DNA of 64,000 nt from assembly GCA_018609055.1 (NCBI GenBank), contig JABAYJ010000009.1:121761-185760 (forward strand), given 5' to 3'. Within the stretch, counting starts at the first letter, position 1, and the number at the start of each line of letters is the position of its first letter. Positions 42,114 through 52,161 of the stretch are shown piece by piece. The position numbers and the translations under genes were made by a program. The notes below the pieces were generated by a model that saw only the letters and a list, made by a program, of their open reading frames with translations, did no database searches and was not told where the DNA came from. This DNA comes from Flavobacteriales bacterium. GTDB taxonomy: Bacteria; Bacteroidota; Bacteroidia; Flavobacteriales_D; CAJJDF01.

Positions 42114-43763
42114 TTATAGTTTTACGAATCTTTTTGTGACTAAATTTTCATTGGAATTTATCAATATAAAATAAGTTCCCTGAGATAAAGTAGAGATATC
42201 TAATTGATTTCCTTCAAGTGTGACATGGAACACTCTTCCAGTTACATCAACTACTTTTATTGCTGAATTAGTTGAGTTGAAATTTGTAATAGTTATAAAA
42301 TTAGAAGCAGTAGGGTTAGGGTAAATAGAAATGTCATTCTCTTTTACCACAGAATTAATTGAAGTAGGATTAAGATATTCAATATCCATAAATGGCTTGT
42401 TAGTAGAATCTCCAGTTGAGAAAAATAGAGTGTTTCCGTCAGTAGAGTCTATCATAGAAATTCTAAATTGAGTAACTCCAGAAGTACTTATTTGAGATAA
42501 TATACTAGCAGGAATACTAATTCTTAGCCAAAATCCATTTTCGCTAACAGTTCCATAGGTGCAAGCAGTATCAAGTGCATCAGATGAACTATTGTAATCT
42601 CCAAAATCAAGAGTAGTTGAAGTTCCAAAATTTCCTTGTTTAGATTCTAAAATTACTTTGTTGAAAACTGGTAAAGTTCCAGTTTGGTTATCACGATACA
42701 GAAATATACTTGCTTCGTGTATTGCAGTTCCTGCAGGAATTGAGCTAGTATTAAAACTAACTATTCCTTTGCTAATTCCGCTAGCTGTTGAGTTTCCTAT
42801 TTTAACATTGCTAGCACTTATTGTTGAGGTAGAAGTTACACCACCATCATTATTCATTCCTTCGGAGGTTAAGCTTAAATCAACATTTCCTCTTAGGTAA
42901 TCTAAATAATATTCTTCAAAATGATATTTATAAAACATATCAAATCCTTCTGTATCTAAATGGAAACAGTCTCTAAAAAAACCATAATTATTCATTCTGC
43001 TTTTTGGAGTAGGGTAATCCAATCTTCCGCCAGGAAAAGTTACAGTTCCAGCAGCATAAGTTCCACTTGGAGCAACTCCTAGTGCAGTAGATTGTCCATA
43101 TAAAAACTGCATTAATCCAAGGCCATTACTGTACTGTACTTTTGAATCAGTATTAGCTAAAACACTAAATTTATCCGAAGCTCTTGTCAACAGTTTATTC
43201 ATTTCCAAAAAGTCTGGTTGTCCCATTCCATTCCATCTGGCATAAAAAGGATGAAAAGTAGGAGCTGCATACGTTTGAATGACTTCTCCAAAATTGGCAA
43301 AGTCGTATCCAGTCATGTAAATTACTATCCCAGGTTTTAATGCTTGAATATTCGTAATTATGGAATCTATACGAAGCATTGTAGCATCCAAAAGAGAATC
43401 GGTAGCTATAGAATCCATTGAGTTGTTCCAAGTGTTAAGTATATCGTTTCCACCAATACTTAAATTTACTATTTCAATGTTTGGATTTGCATTTAATGCA
43501 TTTTGTATGGCTGTAATTCCAGTTGTAGTTAAAAAGTCGTGAGTTTCAGCTCCATTAATCGATAAATCGGAAGTGTTACTAAACATTCCAATATTAGTAA
43601 ATCCATGTCTGTCAAGATTGTTTTCGAAAGATCCAAAACCAACAGGGAAATTTGACCAACTGTCACCAACCATCAAAATTTTATAGGTTAAAGAGTCGCA
43701 ATTAGTTTGAGAAATCCCAACAGTAAGAATTGTAGAAAAGAGTATTGATAATAAAACTTTCAT
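42114..43763 (-). CDS. SGNH/GDSL-type hydrolase-like protein with T9SS type A sorting domain
   Basis: LMVGDSWSNFP; NLSIGGNDILNTW; CTD SIYPNPTASNFITI...GTYFILINSNENLVTKRFVKL. Confidence 0.8.
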   Translation of the reverse strand: MKVLLSILFSTILTVGISQTNCDSLTYKILMVGDSWSNFPVGFGSFENNLDRHGFTNIGMFSNTSDLSINGAETHDFLTTTGITAIQNALNANPNIEIVNLSIGGNDILNTWNNSMDSIATDSLLDATMLRIDSIITNIQALKPGIVIYMTGYDFANFGEVIQTYAAPTFHPFYARWNGMGQPDFLEMNKLLTRASDKFSVLANTDSKVQYSNGLGLMQFLYGQSTALGVAPSGTYAAGTVTFPGGRLDYPTPKSRMNNYGFFRDCFHLDTEGFDMFYKYHFEEYYLDYLRGNVDLSLTSEGMNNDGGVTSTSTISASNVKIGNSTASGISKGIVSFNTSSIPAGTAIHEASIFLYRDNQTGTLPVFNKVILESKQGNFGTSTTLDFGDYNSSSDALDTACTYGTVSENGFWLRISIPASILSQISTSGVTQFRISMIDSTDGNTLFFSTGDSTNKPFMDIEYLNPTSINSVVKENDISIYPNPTASNFITITNFNSTNSAIKVVDVTGRVFHVTLEGNQLDISTLSQGTYFILINSNENLVTKRFVKL

Positions 43764-43890
43764 AGAATTGAATTATATATTGATTAAAGGTAAAAAAAAT
43801 GGCTTAGTTATGTATGGAATTTGTTTTTGGTTCGATTCAAATAGAGTTAATTAAATGATTATAGTTAAATTCATCTACAAATAGCTCCAC

Positions 43891-45687
43891 ATGAAAAAAA
43901 TTGGTTTAGGAATATTTATACTTGCTTTTGGATTTTTTATTAGTGCTATCACTTTTGGAAAATTTGAATTAAGCAAAGAGTCAGTTCAAAAGGCAATTCC
44001 AAAGCAAGCTGATTTTATTACACAAACAGAAGTTTTTAAATTAAACGAATCTAAAACTTTTGGGAGCCAGTTTTCTTTTGTTGACATTATTACCCCAATG
44101 GCTGACGAAGCAAATCAGTTGATTTTGAGTGAGTCAGGTATTAAGCCTGAAGATGTAACTAATATAATTTACCACTCTACCATTGATAACAAAGTACAGT
44201 TTAACCAAAATAGTATTGATCTGGTTTTTGATAAAGAGAATGAAGAAGAGGCCTTCAAAAACAAACAACTTACAGATAATTTAAGTTGGTTATTTGGAGA
44301 AGAAATCGCTTCAATCGAAGATTTAGAAAATAAATTATCGAACAAAGTTTCAGAAATTAACCAAAGTATACTAAGAAGTAAAGGATTTGATTTAGATTAT
44401 TTAACTGACACTAAGTTTCAATTAACCAAGGCATCTACAGTTGGTTTCTTTGCTAATAATAAAGGGCTTATTTTATTTCTGACAATTATTTTGGGATTAA
44501 TAGGAGCTTTAATTTATATTCTTCCTGAGCTTAAAAAATATCCTGGAATAAAAAATGACGGAGTTTATCACAGCTCTGCAACTAATCGAGGAATTATAGG
44601 AATCATTATCGGTACTTTTTTAATTCTATTTTACATTCTCCTTTATTGGTTTCCTCATTATTTAACCAATTGGGTATTGATGGTTGATCCTTTAAGTGTA
44701 TCATTAAGTGGAAATCCAGCTTCACAGTGGTTTCTTTATGGATTACTGTATTGTGTTGCTATGACAGTAATGGGAATAAGAATGATTATTAAGTACCGTC
44801 ATAATAAATACCAAATTGTAAGAACAATCTCGGTATTGTTTTTTCAAGTAGGTTTTGCATTTTTAATTCCAGAAATCTTGGTAAGGTTGAATCAGCCTTA
44901 TTTTGATTTTAAAAATATGTGGCCTTTGGATTATGATTTCTTTTTTGATTGGAATATAAATAGCCTTATTGCAAGTGGAAATATGGGGATATTTATGCTG
45001 GTTTGGGGAATACTTTTATTTGCTGTTGGAGTACCAGTTTTTGTTTATTTCTTCGGAAAAAGATGGTACTGTTCGTGGGTATGTGGATGCGGAGGATTAG
45101 CAGAAACACTTGGTGATCCATACAGGCAATTATCTAATAAAACCCTTAAAGCCTGGAAACTTGAAAGATGGCTTATTCATGGAGTATTAGTTTTTGTAGT
45201 TGTTATGACTGGGCTTACTTTATATTCATTCTTCTCGGGAGCTTCTACAGTTTTAGGAATTAATACTTACACGGTTCAAAAAACATATGGGTTTTTAATA
45301 GGTTCAGTATTTTCGGGAGTAATAGGAACAGGATTTTATCCTTTACTAGGAAACAGATCTTGGTGTAGATTTGGATGTCCACTTGCAGCTTATTTAGGAT
45401 TAGTTCAAAAATTTAAATCTCGATTTAGAATAACAACAAACGGAGGCCAATGTATTTCTTGTGGTAACTGTTCTACTTATTGTGAAATGGGAATTGATGT
45501 GAGAGCATATGCTCAAAAAGGACAAAACATTGTGCGTTCTTCTTGTGTTGGTTGTGGAGTTTGTTCTGCAGTTTGCCCAAGAGGAGTCCTTAAATTAGAA
45601 AACGGACCAACAGATAACAGAGTAAGTGATTTACCAATTATTTTAGGAAATGATGGTATTGCTAAGTTGAATGATAATTTGATGTAG
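43891..45687 (+). CDS. Membrane 4Fe-4S polyferredoxin-like (NosR/NapH-type) protein
   Basis: WYCSWVCGCGGLAE; SWCRFGCPLAAYLG; CISCGNCSTYCEMG and CVGCGVCSAVCPRG clusters; several TM helices. Confidence 0.85.
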   Translation: MKKIGLGIFILAFGFFISAITFGKFELSKESVQKAIPKQADFITQTEVFKLNESKTFGSQFSFVDIITPMADEANQLILSESGIKPEDVTNIIYHSTIDNKVQFNQNSIDLVFDKENEEEAFKNKQLTDNLSWLFGEEIASIEDLENKLSNKVSEINQSILRSKGFDLDYLTDTKFQLTKASTVGFFANNKGLILFLTIILGLIGALIYILPELKKYPGIKNDGVYHSSATNRGIIGIIIGTFLILFYILLYWFPHYLTNWVLMVDPLSVSLSGNPASQWFLYGLLYCVAMTVMGIRMIIKYRHNKYQIVRTISVLFFQVGFAFLIPEILVRLNQPYFDFKNMWPLDYDFFFDWNINSLIASGNMGIFMLVWGILLFAVGVPVFVYFFGKRWYCSWVCGCGGLAETLGDPYRQLSNKTLKAWKLERWLIHGVLVFVVVMTGLTLYSFFSGASTVLGINTYTVQKTYGFLIGSVFSGVIGTGFYPLLGNRSWCRFGCPLAAYLGLVQKFKSRFRITTNGGQCISCGNCSTYCEMGIDVRAYAQKGQNIVRSSCVGCGVCSAVCPRGVLKLENGPTDNRVSDLPIILGNDGIAKLNDNLM

Positions 45688-45717
45688 TAGTTTCTAATTC
45701 CATTTAAGAAAAACCAC

Positions 45718-45725
45718 TAACTTTG
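45718..45725 (+). promoter_or_regulatory. Candidate -7 element TAACTTTG upstream of mnmA
   Basis: Matches TAnnTTTG, 21 nt before the ATG. Confidence 0.45.
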
Positions 45726-45745
45726 TACTTCAAAGAAAAAAAAGA

Positions 45746-46921
45746 ATGTCAAAAACAGTAGTAGTTGGATTATCAGGAGGAGTAGATTCTAGTGTTGCAG
45801 CCTATTTGCTTAAAGAGCAAGGCTATAACGTTATTGCTTTGTTTATGAAGAACTGGCATGATGAAACTGTGGTAATCAATAACGAATGTCCATGGATAGA
45901 TGATAGCAATGATGCATTAGCAATTGCTGAACAATTAGGGATTCCTTTTCAAACATTAGATTTAAGTGCCGAATATAAAGAGCGAATAGTAGATTATATG
46001 TTTGCCGAGTATCAAGCTGGTAGAACACCAAACCCTGATGTACTTTGTAACCGTGAAATTAAATTTGATGTATTTCTTAATGCAGCTCTTAAACTAGGAG
46101 CAGACTATGTTGCTACAGGTCATTATTGCCGAAAAGGAACTGAAGAAATTGAAGGAACAGAAATTCATAAGCTAATAGGAGGGAAAGACGATAACAAAGA
46201 TCAAAGTTATTTTTTGTGTCAATTAAATCAATTTCAATTATCAAAAGCACTTTTCCCTATAGGAGAATTACAAAAAAGTGAGGTAAGAGATATTGCCAGA
46301 GCTCAAAAGCTTGTTACAGCTGAAAAGAAAGATTCTCAAGGATTATGTTTTGTAGGTAAAATAAAATTACCTGACTTTCTTCAGCAAAAACTTCAGCCAA
46401 AAAAAGGAAGAATAATTGAGGTTCCAGAAGATTTTCCAGCTTATGCAGAATATCAGACTAAAACAGAAATAGAAGAGTTAGCGACCCCTTTTTCTTACCA
46501 AAGAACGGATGGAAAAGATAAAGGCGAACATCAAGGAGCCCATTATTTTACAACAGGACAAAGAAAAGGACTTGGAGTAGGAGGGACAGAATTCCCCTTG
46601 TTTGTAATTGCTACTGATGTAAAAGAGAATATAGTTTATGTAGGTCAGGGAACAGATCACCCTGGGCTTTACAGGAAAGCGCTAAAAGTATCTCAAGATG
46701 AAATTCACTGGATACGCGAAGACTTAAGATTAAAGGCTGGAGAATCGCTTACTTGTGATGTTCGTATCAGATACAGACAGGATTTAGAAACTGCTACTGT
46801 TTTTCAAACTGAAACTGATTTATTCATCCAATTCGAAAATCCACAAAGAGGAATTACTTCAGGACAGTTTGCTGCTTGGTACTTTAATGAAGAACTTTTG
46901 GGTTCAGGAGTAATCTATTAA
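45746..46921 (+). CDS. mnmA: tRNA 2-thiouridine(34) synthase MnmA
   Basis: [76 protein letters not shown]. Confidence 0.97.
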   Translation: MSKTVVVGLSGGVDSSVAAYLLKEQGYNVIALFMKNWHDETVVINNECPWIDDSNDALAIAEQLGIPFQTLDLSAEYKERIVDYMFAEYQAGRTPNPDVLCNREIKFDVFLNAALKLGADYVATGHYCRKGTEEIEGTEIHKLIGGKDDNKDQSYFLCQLNQFQLSKALFPIGELQKSEVRDIARAQKLVTAEKKDSQGLCFVGKIKLPDFLQQKLQPKKGRIIEVPEDFPAYAEYQTKTEIEELATPFSYQRTDGKDKGEHQGAHYFTTGQRKGLGVGGTEFPLFVIATDVKENIVYVGQGTDHPGLYRKALKVSQDEIHWIREDLRLKAGESLTCDVRIRYRQDLETATVFQTETDLFIQFENPQRGITSGQFAAWYFNEELLGSGVIY

Positions 46922-46934
46922 TAAATTTTAAACC

Positions 46935-46969
46935 AAAAAAAAGTCCTGAGGAAACTCAGGACTTTTTTT
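46935..46969. terminator. Bidirectional terminator between convergent genes
   Basis: aaaaaaaagtcctgag-gaaa-ctcaggacttttttt. Confidence 0.88.
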
Positions 46970-46983
46970 GTTTAAAAATGTTT

Positions 46984-48021
46984 CTATTGTTTTACAAATC
47001 TTGTTGTTCCTGTATAAGAATCAGTAGTGATTGACAATACATAAACTCCTTCAGTTAAGAAATTAATGTTAATCGTATTACTATTAATTGAGTTAGACGA
47101 ATAAACAACTCTTCCCCTAAGGTCAGTAATTGTTAAATTATTAATTGTTCCTTGATTATCAATAGTTAATTGATCAGTTGTAGGGTTAGGGTAAACAGAA
47201 ATCGTTTTGATTTCATTTTCCTTGATAGATGTATGGACGTTTTTGCTTAATCCAGTGGTAAATATAACCGAACCAGTTAAAGTGCCTGTAGATGTCAAAT
47301 CATAAGAAACTAAAGGGAATATAGCATTTGCTGCATCTGACCAATATTGATGACTATAAGCCGTATCAGTTTCTGTTCTAAGAAGTGTAAATACTCCACC
47401 TGTTAATGCACCTTTAGCGTAAAAATCGGATGTAGTTTTTCTTTCCAAATCTTGTCTTATACTTGCAAAAATTCCAAGAGGTGTGGTTAAAGTACCAGAT
47501 GCATTAAAATCTGATTCTATATAAGTAACACTAATAATTTTAATTGAATCTGCTAAGGGTTGGCCAACAGAAGCACCTGAAACGGTTGTTGTTGTTCTAG
47601 ATGTATCAAGAAAAGTTGTGCCAAACGAACTTGGGAAAGTAATGGTAGTTTCAGAATCTTGAGAAGCGACACAAATCGTTCCGTTAGAGATTCCAAGCAA
47701 TTCAATAGAAGCAGTATTTACTGACAAAAAAGCAGTATTGGTATCTTGCTTAAAACTGTGAGTTACACCATAAAAAGTTGAATTAGAACAAGGAATAATA
47801 TTTGGATCATAAAATATAGTAGTATCTCTATTGTTGTTCAAAAGACTTGAGAAATTCCAAACATTTCCTGTTCCAATCGTTCCTATATTTATAGAAGGAG
47901 CTAAATCCTCAGCCTGATATAATGTATCTCCTAAAATTGCAATATTAGCAGAAGTAATTGTTTGTGATAAAGAGCTAATTCCCATTGAGATGGCTCCTAA
48001 AAATAGTAATGTTTTTTTCAT
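46984..48021 (-). CDS. T9SS type A sorting domain-containing secreted protein
   Basis: Signal peptide; CTD ISVYPNPTTDQLTIDNQG...EGVYVLSITTDSYTGTTRFVKQ. Confidence 0.85.
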   Translation of the reverse strand: MKKTLLFLGAISMGISSLSQTITSANIAILGDTLYQAEDLAPSINIGTIGTGNVWNFSSLLNNNRDTTIFYDPNIIPCSNSTFYGVTHSFKQDTNTAFLSVNTASIELLGISNGTICVASQDSETTITFPSSFGTTFLDTSRTTTTVSGASVGQPLADSIKIISVTYIESDFNASGTLTTPLGIFASIRQDLERKTTSDFYAKGALTGGVFTLLRTETDTAYSHQYWSDAANAIFPLVSYDLTSTGTLTGSVIFTTGLSKNVHTSIKENEIKTISVYPNPTTDQLTIDNQGTINNLTITDLRGRVVYSSNSINSNTININFLTEGVYVLSITTDSYTGTTRFVKQ

Positions 48022-48108
48022 AGTTAAATTAATTTTACCCTCAAAAATAGTTCAAATTTTCATTCTATCTTACTTATTAAGAATATTGTAACGTTTTTAT
48101 TAATACGA

Positions 48109-48857
48109 ATGATGAACAACAAGTCTTGTTAACTCAGTATATTAAGGAAAACCCTGATAAAATTGAGAAGCAAAAAAGATACAATAAAACAATTCTTATT
48201 CAGCAAACTCTTGTTTATCCGTACAAAGAAGATTTAAAACAATCCAAGAGAATTGGTGCTTTTTACTGGGTTTCTGGAGCTGTAGCAGCTTCTTTAGCTT
48301 TGTTAGTCTTTTTCTCCTTGCCAACAGATTAACAAGAGTTTGGACAAATGGCTGGTTTAATTAATAAATCGGAGTTAAAGATTAAGTCATTCGAAAATTT
48401 AATAGACTCTTCTGAAGATAGTATTGAAGAAACGTATTTAAATACAAACTCAAAGAATACATTATTAGCATCTATTCCAGTGAGTGATTTTAACCAAAGG
48501 GAAGTTGACTTTACAGCTGATAAGGAATCGCTTAAATACTTTCGAGGAATTGAATTTACAAATGAGTTAAAAACAGATTATAAACCTTTTGCGGTTGTTC
48601 AGGATAAAGTTGCTGTGAACAGAAAAGTATATACTGTAATAGAGTTTTTAACTGAAAAAACACAAGATTTCGCTTCTAAAAGAGCTGGGGTTGAAATTAA
48701 ATCAAGCCAAGATTTTTTGACTTTTGCTTCAAATAAACTTAAAAAAAGTAAGATAGGTAAGCAATTTAGAGTTGAGGATAATAATAATGATAATCAAACG
48801 ATTAAAACGTATAGGTTTGGAAAATTTTTTAAAATTAAAAGAAAAATTAAAAACTAA
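48109..48857 (+). pseudogene. Anti-sigma-like single-TM protein gene interrupted by in-frame TAA (48330..48332), with probable 5' frameshift
   Basis: ORFs 48126..48332 and 48348..48857 share a frame: ...RIGAFYWVSGAVAASLALLVFFSLPTD*QEFGQMAGLINKSELKIKSF...; ATG at 48109/48112 lies in a different frame (MMNNKSC*). Confidence 0.6.
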
Positions 48858-48914
48858 CTGTAACTTTTTACTACCCTTAGTAGTCTTACTTCCAAACAAT
48901 AAAAACACATTAAA

Positions 48915-49742
48915 ATGAAAACAATATTTACACTATCATTCGCCCTACTTTCGTTTACTTTTTTCGCTCAATCGGATTCTACAAAAAACGATAATGAAAC
49001 AGAAATTGACTTAGGAGATGTTTCTATCATCATTAAAGACAATACTAAGACAATTGACGGAATAACTGATTCTGATGAGAAAAAACCAAAAGAGGATAAA
49101 TATCTAAATGTAGATTTCGAAACTTCTTTTGGATGGGGAGTTGCAGGATTCTCACAAGAAAATGCAAATGTAATTTTCGTAACTGCACCCGAAGTTACTT
49201 CAGATGCTTCTCTTGATCTTGATTATTCTCAAAGTAGAAACTATATGATAAATGGGAATCTAATGTTTGATATCCATAAAAACTTTGGAATTTTAACAGG
49301 ATTTGGGTTTGAATTTAATCGTTTTGTTTTCAAAGAAAACTTACAAGTAGATCCAAATAACGGAGGTTTTATGAAAGATTCAGTAATAAGTTTCGGTTCT
49401 TATAAGTTTAAAACTAATTACCTGAACGTACCGTTAATGATGGTTTTTAAATCAAATAATCAAAAATTTAAATTTGCTGTTGGAGGAACATTTAGTTACA
49501 ACATAGGAAATAAAGTGAAACAAGAATATTCTATTGAGAATGTAGAGTATAAATCAGAAATAAAAGGAAACTATAATATAGCACCAATAAAACTTTCTGT
49601 AGGAGCAAGACTTGCTTATAAAGGAATTGGAATCTATGCAAATTACGGGTTAACTGAAATGAATGATAATTTTATTTCACAAAGTTCGGGTGTATCTAAC
49701 TTAATGCCTTTCTCTGCAGGGATTACTTTTGGAGGACTATAA
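48915..49742 (+). CDS. Outer membrane beta-barrel protein
   Basis: Signal peptide; FGILTGFGFEFNRFVF, TNYLNVPLMMVFKS, KFKFAVGGTFSYNIG, terminal NLMPFSAGITFGGL. Confidence 0.75.
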   Translation: MKTIFTLSFALLSFTFFAQSDSTKNDNETEIDLGDVSIIIKDNTKTIDGITDSDEKKPKEDKYLNVDFETSFGWGVAGFSQENANVIFVTAPEVTSDASLDLDYSQSRNYMINGNLMFDIHKNFGILTGFGFEFNRFVFKENLQVDPNNGGFMKDSVISFGSYKFKTNYLNVPLMMVFKSNNQKFKFAVGGTFSYNIGNKVKQEYSIENVEYKSEIKGNYNIAPIKLSVGARLAYKGIGIYANYGLTEMNDNFISQSSGVSNLMPFSAGITFGGL

Positions 49743-49762
49743 AAAGTAAATTTTTAATATTT

Positions 49763-49797
49763 AAAACGGCAAGAGAATATCTTTTGCTGTTTTTTTT
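49763..49797 (+). terminator. Terminator-like hairpin
   Basis: aaaacggcaagag-aata-tcttttgctgtttttttt (with GU pairs). Confidence 0.6.
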
Positions 49798-49834
49798 ATG
49801 GGTAGTAATTTTTATGCAGTTAGATTAATATATC

Positions 49835-49842
49835 TATATTTG
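49835..49842 (+). promoter_or_regulatory. Candidate -7 element TATATTTG
   Basis: Matches TAnnTTTG, 27 nt before the ATG at 49869. Confidence 0.4.
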
Positions 49843-49868
49843 TAGAGTAAAATTAAATAACAAAAACA

Positions 49869-50423
49869 ATGAAAAAATTTATAACAATTTTAGGAGCAGG
49901 ATTAATCTTGTTTTCATGTGGAGAAGCTAAAAAAGTAGCTGCAGAAACAACTGAAGAAAAAGTAGAAGAAGTAACTCCAGTTCAAGAGATGGAAGGTTAC
50001 ATTCATTATGGAGTAGAGTCTGTACCAACAGATGCTGCGATATCAATGAATGACTTTTCAACTGCATTTGCAAATGGAGCAACAGCAAATTATACACTTA
50101 CTGCACCTTTAACAAGTATTTGTGCTAAAGCTGGATGTTTTGTAATCGTTACTATGGCAGATTCTACAGATATGAGAGTTATGTTTAAAGATCACTTTAC
50201 TATCCCAACAGATACTGAAATTGGAACAGAAGCAATCTTTACAGGAGAAGCAAGAATGGATACTACTTCTATTGCTGACCTACAACATTACATCATGGAT
50301 GAAATGGAAGGTGATGACGTTTCTGACGAGAAAAAAGCTGAATTACAAAAAAGACATGATGCAGTAACTGAGCCAGAAATTGAGCCAGTATTTATCGCTT
50401 CTGGAATTTTAGTTAAAGGATAA
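49869..50423 (+). CDS. DUF4920-like lipoprotein
   Basis: GAGLILFSCGEAKK lipobox; SICAKAGCFVIVTMADSTDMRVMFKDHFTIPTDTEIGTEAIFTGEA. Confidence 0.75.
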   Translation: MKKFITILGAGLILFSCGEAKKVAAETTEEKVEEVTPVQEMEGYIHYGVESVPTDAAISMNDFSTAFANGATANYTLTAPLTSICAKAGCFVIVTMADSTDMRVMFKDHFTIPTDTEIGTEAIFTGEARMDTTSIADLQHYIMDEMEGDDVSDEKKAELQKRHDAVTEPEIEPVFIASGILVKG

Positions 50424-50440
50424 TATTTTAAATAATACTT

Positions 50441-50472
50441 AAAGCCATCCGCTAATGCGTGATGGCTTTTTT
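50441..50472 (+). terminator. Terminator-like hairpin
   Basis: aaagccatc-cgctaatgcgt-gatggcttttttt. Confidence 0.75.
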
Positions 50473-50563
50473 TATGCCTAATAATTAATATTTATTATCC
50501 TTTTGAACCTTTTTAAAGAGTGAGTGTACCTAATTGTGAAAGAATAAACTTATTTTTAAACTT

Positions 50564-51541
50564 ATGAAACGATTACTAATCATACTGCTGCTGATTTCCA
50601 ATATTGGATGGAGCCAGTCAGCAGAAAAAAAAACTGTTCAGTCAGTTTCTAAATATTCTGTCCCATTGGACAAAAACACCAAAGAACGAAGAGATACTGA
50701 AACTACTAGCACAGGTTCTAATCAGGACTCTTTTAACTATTATTATTCTCAATATTTAAATAGTGAATCTTCCAATAAAGATTACCAATCACTACTTTCT
50801 GCTTATAGAATGAATCCTAACTACTCGGAATTATATTTTGAGATGGCTAAATACTACGAATTATCTAATGAAACTTTAAATAAAAGAGCATTTTGCGAAA
50901 AATTAAAAGCCACTAAACTAACACCTTCTTTACGCGAATATGCATACAACACGTTAATGTCGGTAGAGCAGAATGGAATTTTAGTTACCTACGGAGAAAA
51001 CGATACGTATCCAATTTGGGTATTACAAACTATAGAGGGAATAAGAACAGACATTAAAATTCTGAATTTTGATTTGATGATGAATCAAACATACAGGACC
51101 AGAATAGCTAAAGAGTTCGGTTTGAATTTTGCAAAATCGTATTCTAAAAATATTAATATTCTAGCAGATGTTGCAACTAGAAACTCTAGTAAGCCAATTT
51201 ATTTTGCACTTACAGTTTCTCATTTGGTTCTCAAGGATTTAAAAAAGAATTTATTCTCAACCGGATTAGCATTCAAATATTCTAAATCTAGTTTTAATAA
51301 TATCCCTTTACTGAAACAAAATTGGGAATCTAAGTTTACCAAAAATTATGTTTCAGTTACTTTTAATCCAGCTCTATCCAGGAGAATGAATTTAAATTAT
51401 GTGTTGCCAATGATACAGTTGGCAGAATATTACAAAGAAAATAATATGGAATCTCAGTATCAAAGCATCAAACTAAAGATACTAGCCATAGCCAAGAATG
51501 CAGGACGAGAAGAACAGATTAAAAAAATGCTAAACGACTAG
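50564..51541 (+). CDS. Secreted protein with DUF2723 C-terminal-like segment
   Basis: Signal peptide; GILVTYGENDTYPIWVLQTIEGIRTDIKILNFDLM...RTRIAKEFG...KPIYFALTVS. Confidence 0.55.
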   Translation: MKRLLIILLLISNIGWSQSAEKKTVQSVSKYSVPLDKNTKERRDTETTSTGSNQDSFNYYYSQYLNSESSNKDYQSLLSAYRMNPNYSELYFEMAKYYELSNETLNKRAFCEKLKATKLTPSLREYAYNTLMSVEQNGILVTYGENDTYPIWVLQTIEGIRTDIKILNFDLMMNQTYRTRIAKEFGLNFAKSYSKNINILADVATRNSSKPIYFALTVSHLVLKDLKKNLFSTGLAFKYSKSSFNNIPLLKQNWESKFTKNYVSVTFNPALSRRMNLNYVLPMIQLAEYYKENNMESQYQSIKLKILAIAKNAGREEQIKKMLND

Positions 51542-51550
51542 TTAAACTAA

Positions 51551-52156
51551 ATGAGGAAATACACTTCGTATAGCGATAATGAATTAATGCAACTTGTTGT
51601 AGATAAGGATAGTCGTGCTTTTTCGGAACTGTATGACAGGTATAGTCAAATGCTCGCCAACTACTTTTTTAAAATGTTGTGGCAAGATGAAGAAAAGGCT
51701 CAGGATTTTATGCAAGATTTATTTACCAAAATAATTGAGAAGCCACATTTATTTGACTTAAAAAGAAATTTTAAAACATGGATGTTTTCTGTGGCTAACA
51801 ATATGTGTAAGAATGAATACCGAAAACAATCGATAAGAAAAAATACCAGTTATGACATGGACGAAGGATATCAAATAAAAGACAACCAAGCAAGTGCTTT
51901 GGATTCTTTGCAGGATTCGCTTTTTAGCGAAAAGCTAACTCAAGAGTTGGAGTTGTTGGATGAGAAACAAAAATCCACTTTTGTTATGAGGTATTTTCAA
52001 GATATGTCGATTAAAGAAATTGCTCAAGCTCTAGATTTATCAGAAGGAACAGTGAAATCAAGATTGTTTTATACATTAAAGAAACTTACAGTTTCTTTAA
52101 AAGATTTTGCTCCACAAATGGCAAAAGTGTTACTCCTATTAATTGGATTAAATTAA
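51551..52156 (+). CDS. RNA polymerase sigma factor, ECF (RpoE-like)
   Basis: DSRAFSELYDRYSQMLANYFFKMLWQDEEKAQDFMQDLFTKI; FVMRYFQDMSIKEIAQALDLSEGTVKSRLFYTLKKL. Confidence 0.93.
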   Translation: MRKYTSYSDNELMQLVVDKDSRAFSELYDRYSQMLANYFFKMLWQDEEKAQDFMQDLFTKIIEKPHLFDLKRNFKTWMFSVANNMCKNEYRKQSIRKNTSYDMDEGYQIKDNQASALDSLQDSLFSEKLTQELELLDEKQKSTFVMRYFQDMSIKEIAQALDLSEGTVKSRLFYTLKKLTVSLKDFAPQMAKVLLLLIGLN

Positions 52157-52161
52157 GAATT

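Noticed and set aside
42300-47190. Shared GTAGGGTTAGGGTAAA string in two distant genes
   Set aside because: Encodes the conserved SIYPNPT / SVYPNPT start of T9SS type A sorting domains on the minus strand; explained by protein homology.
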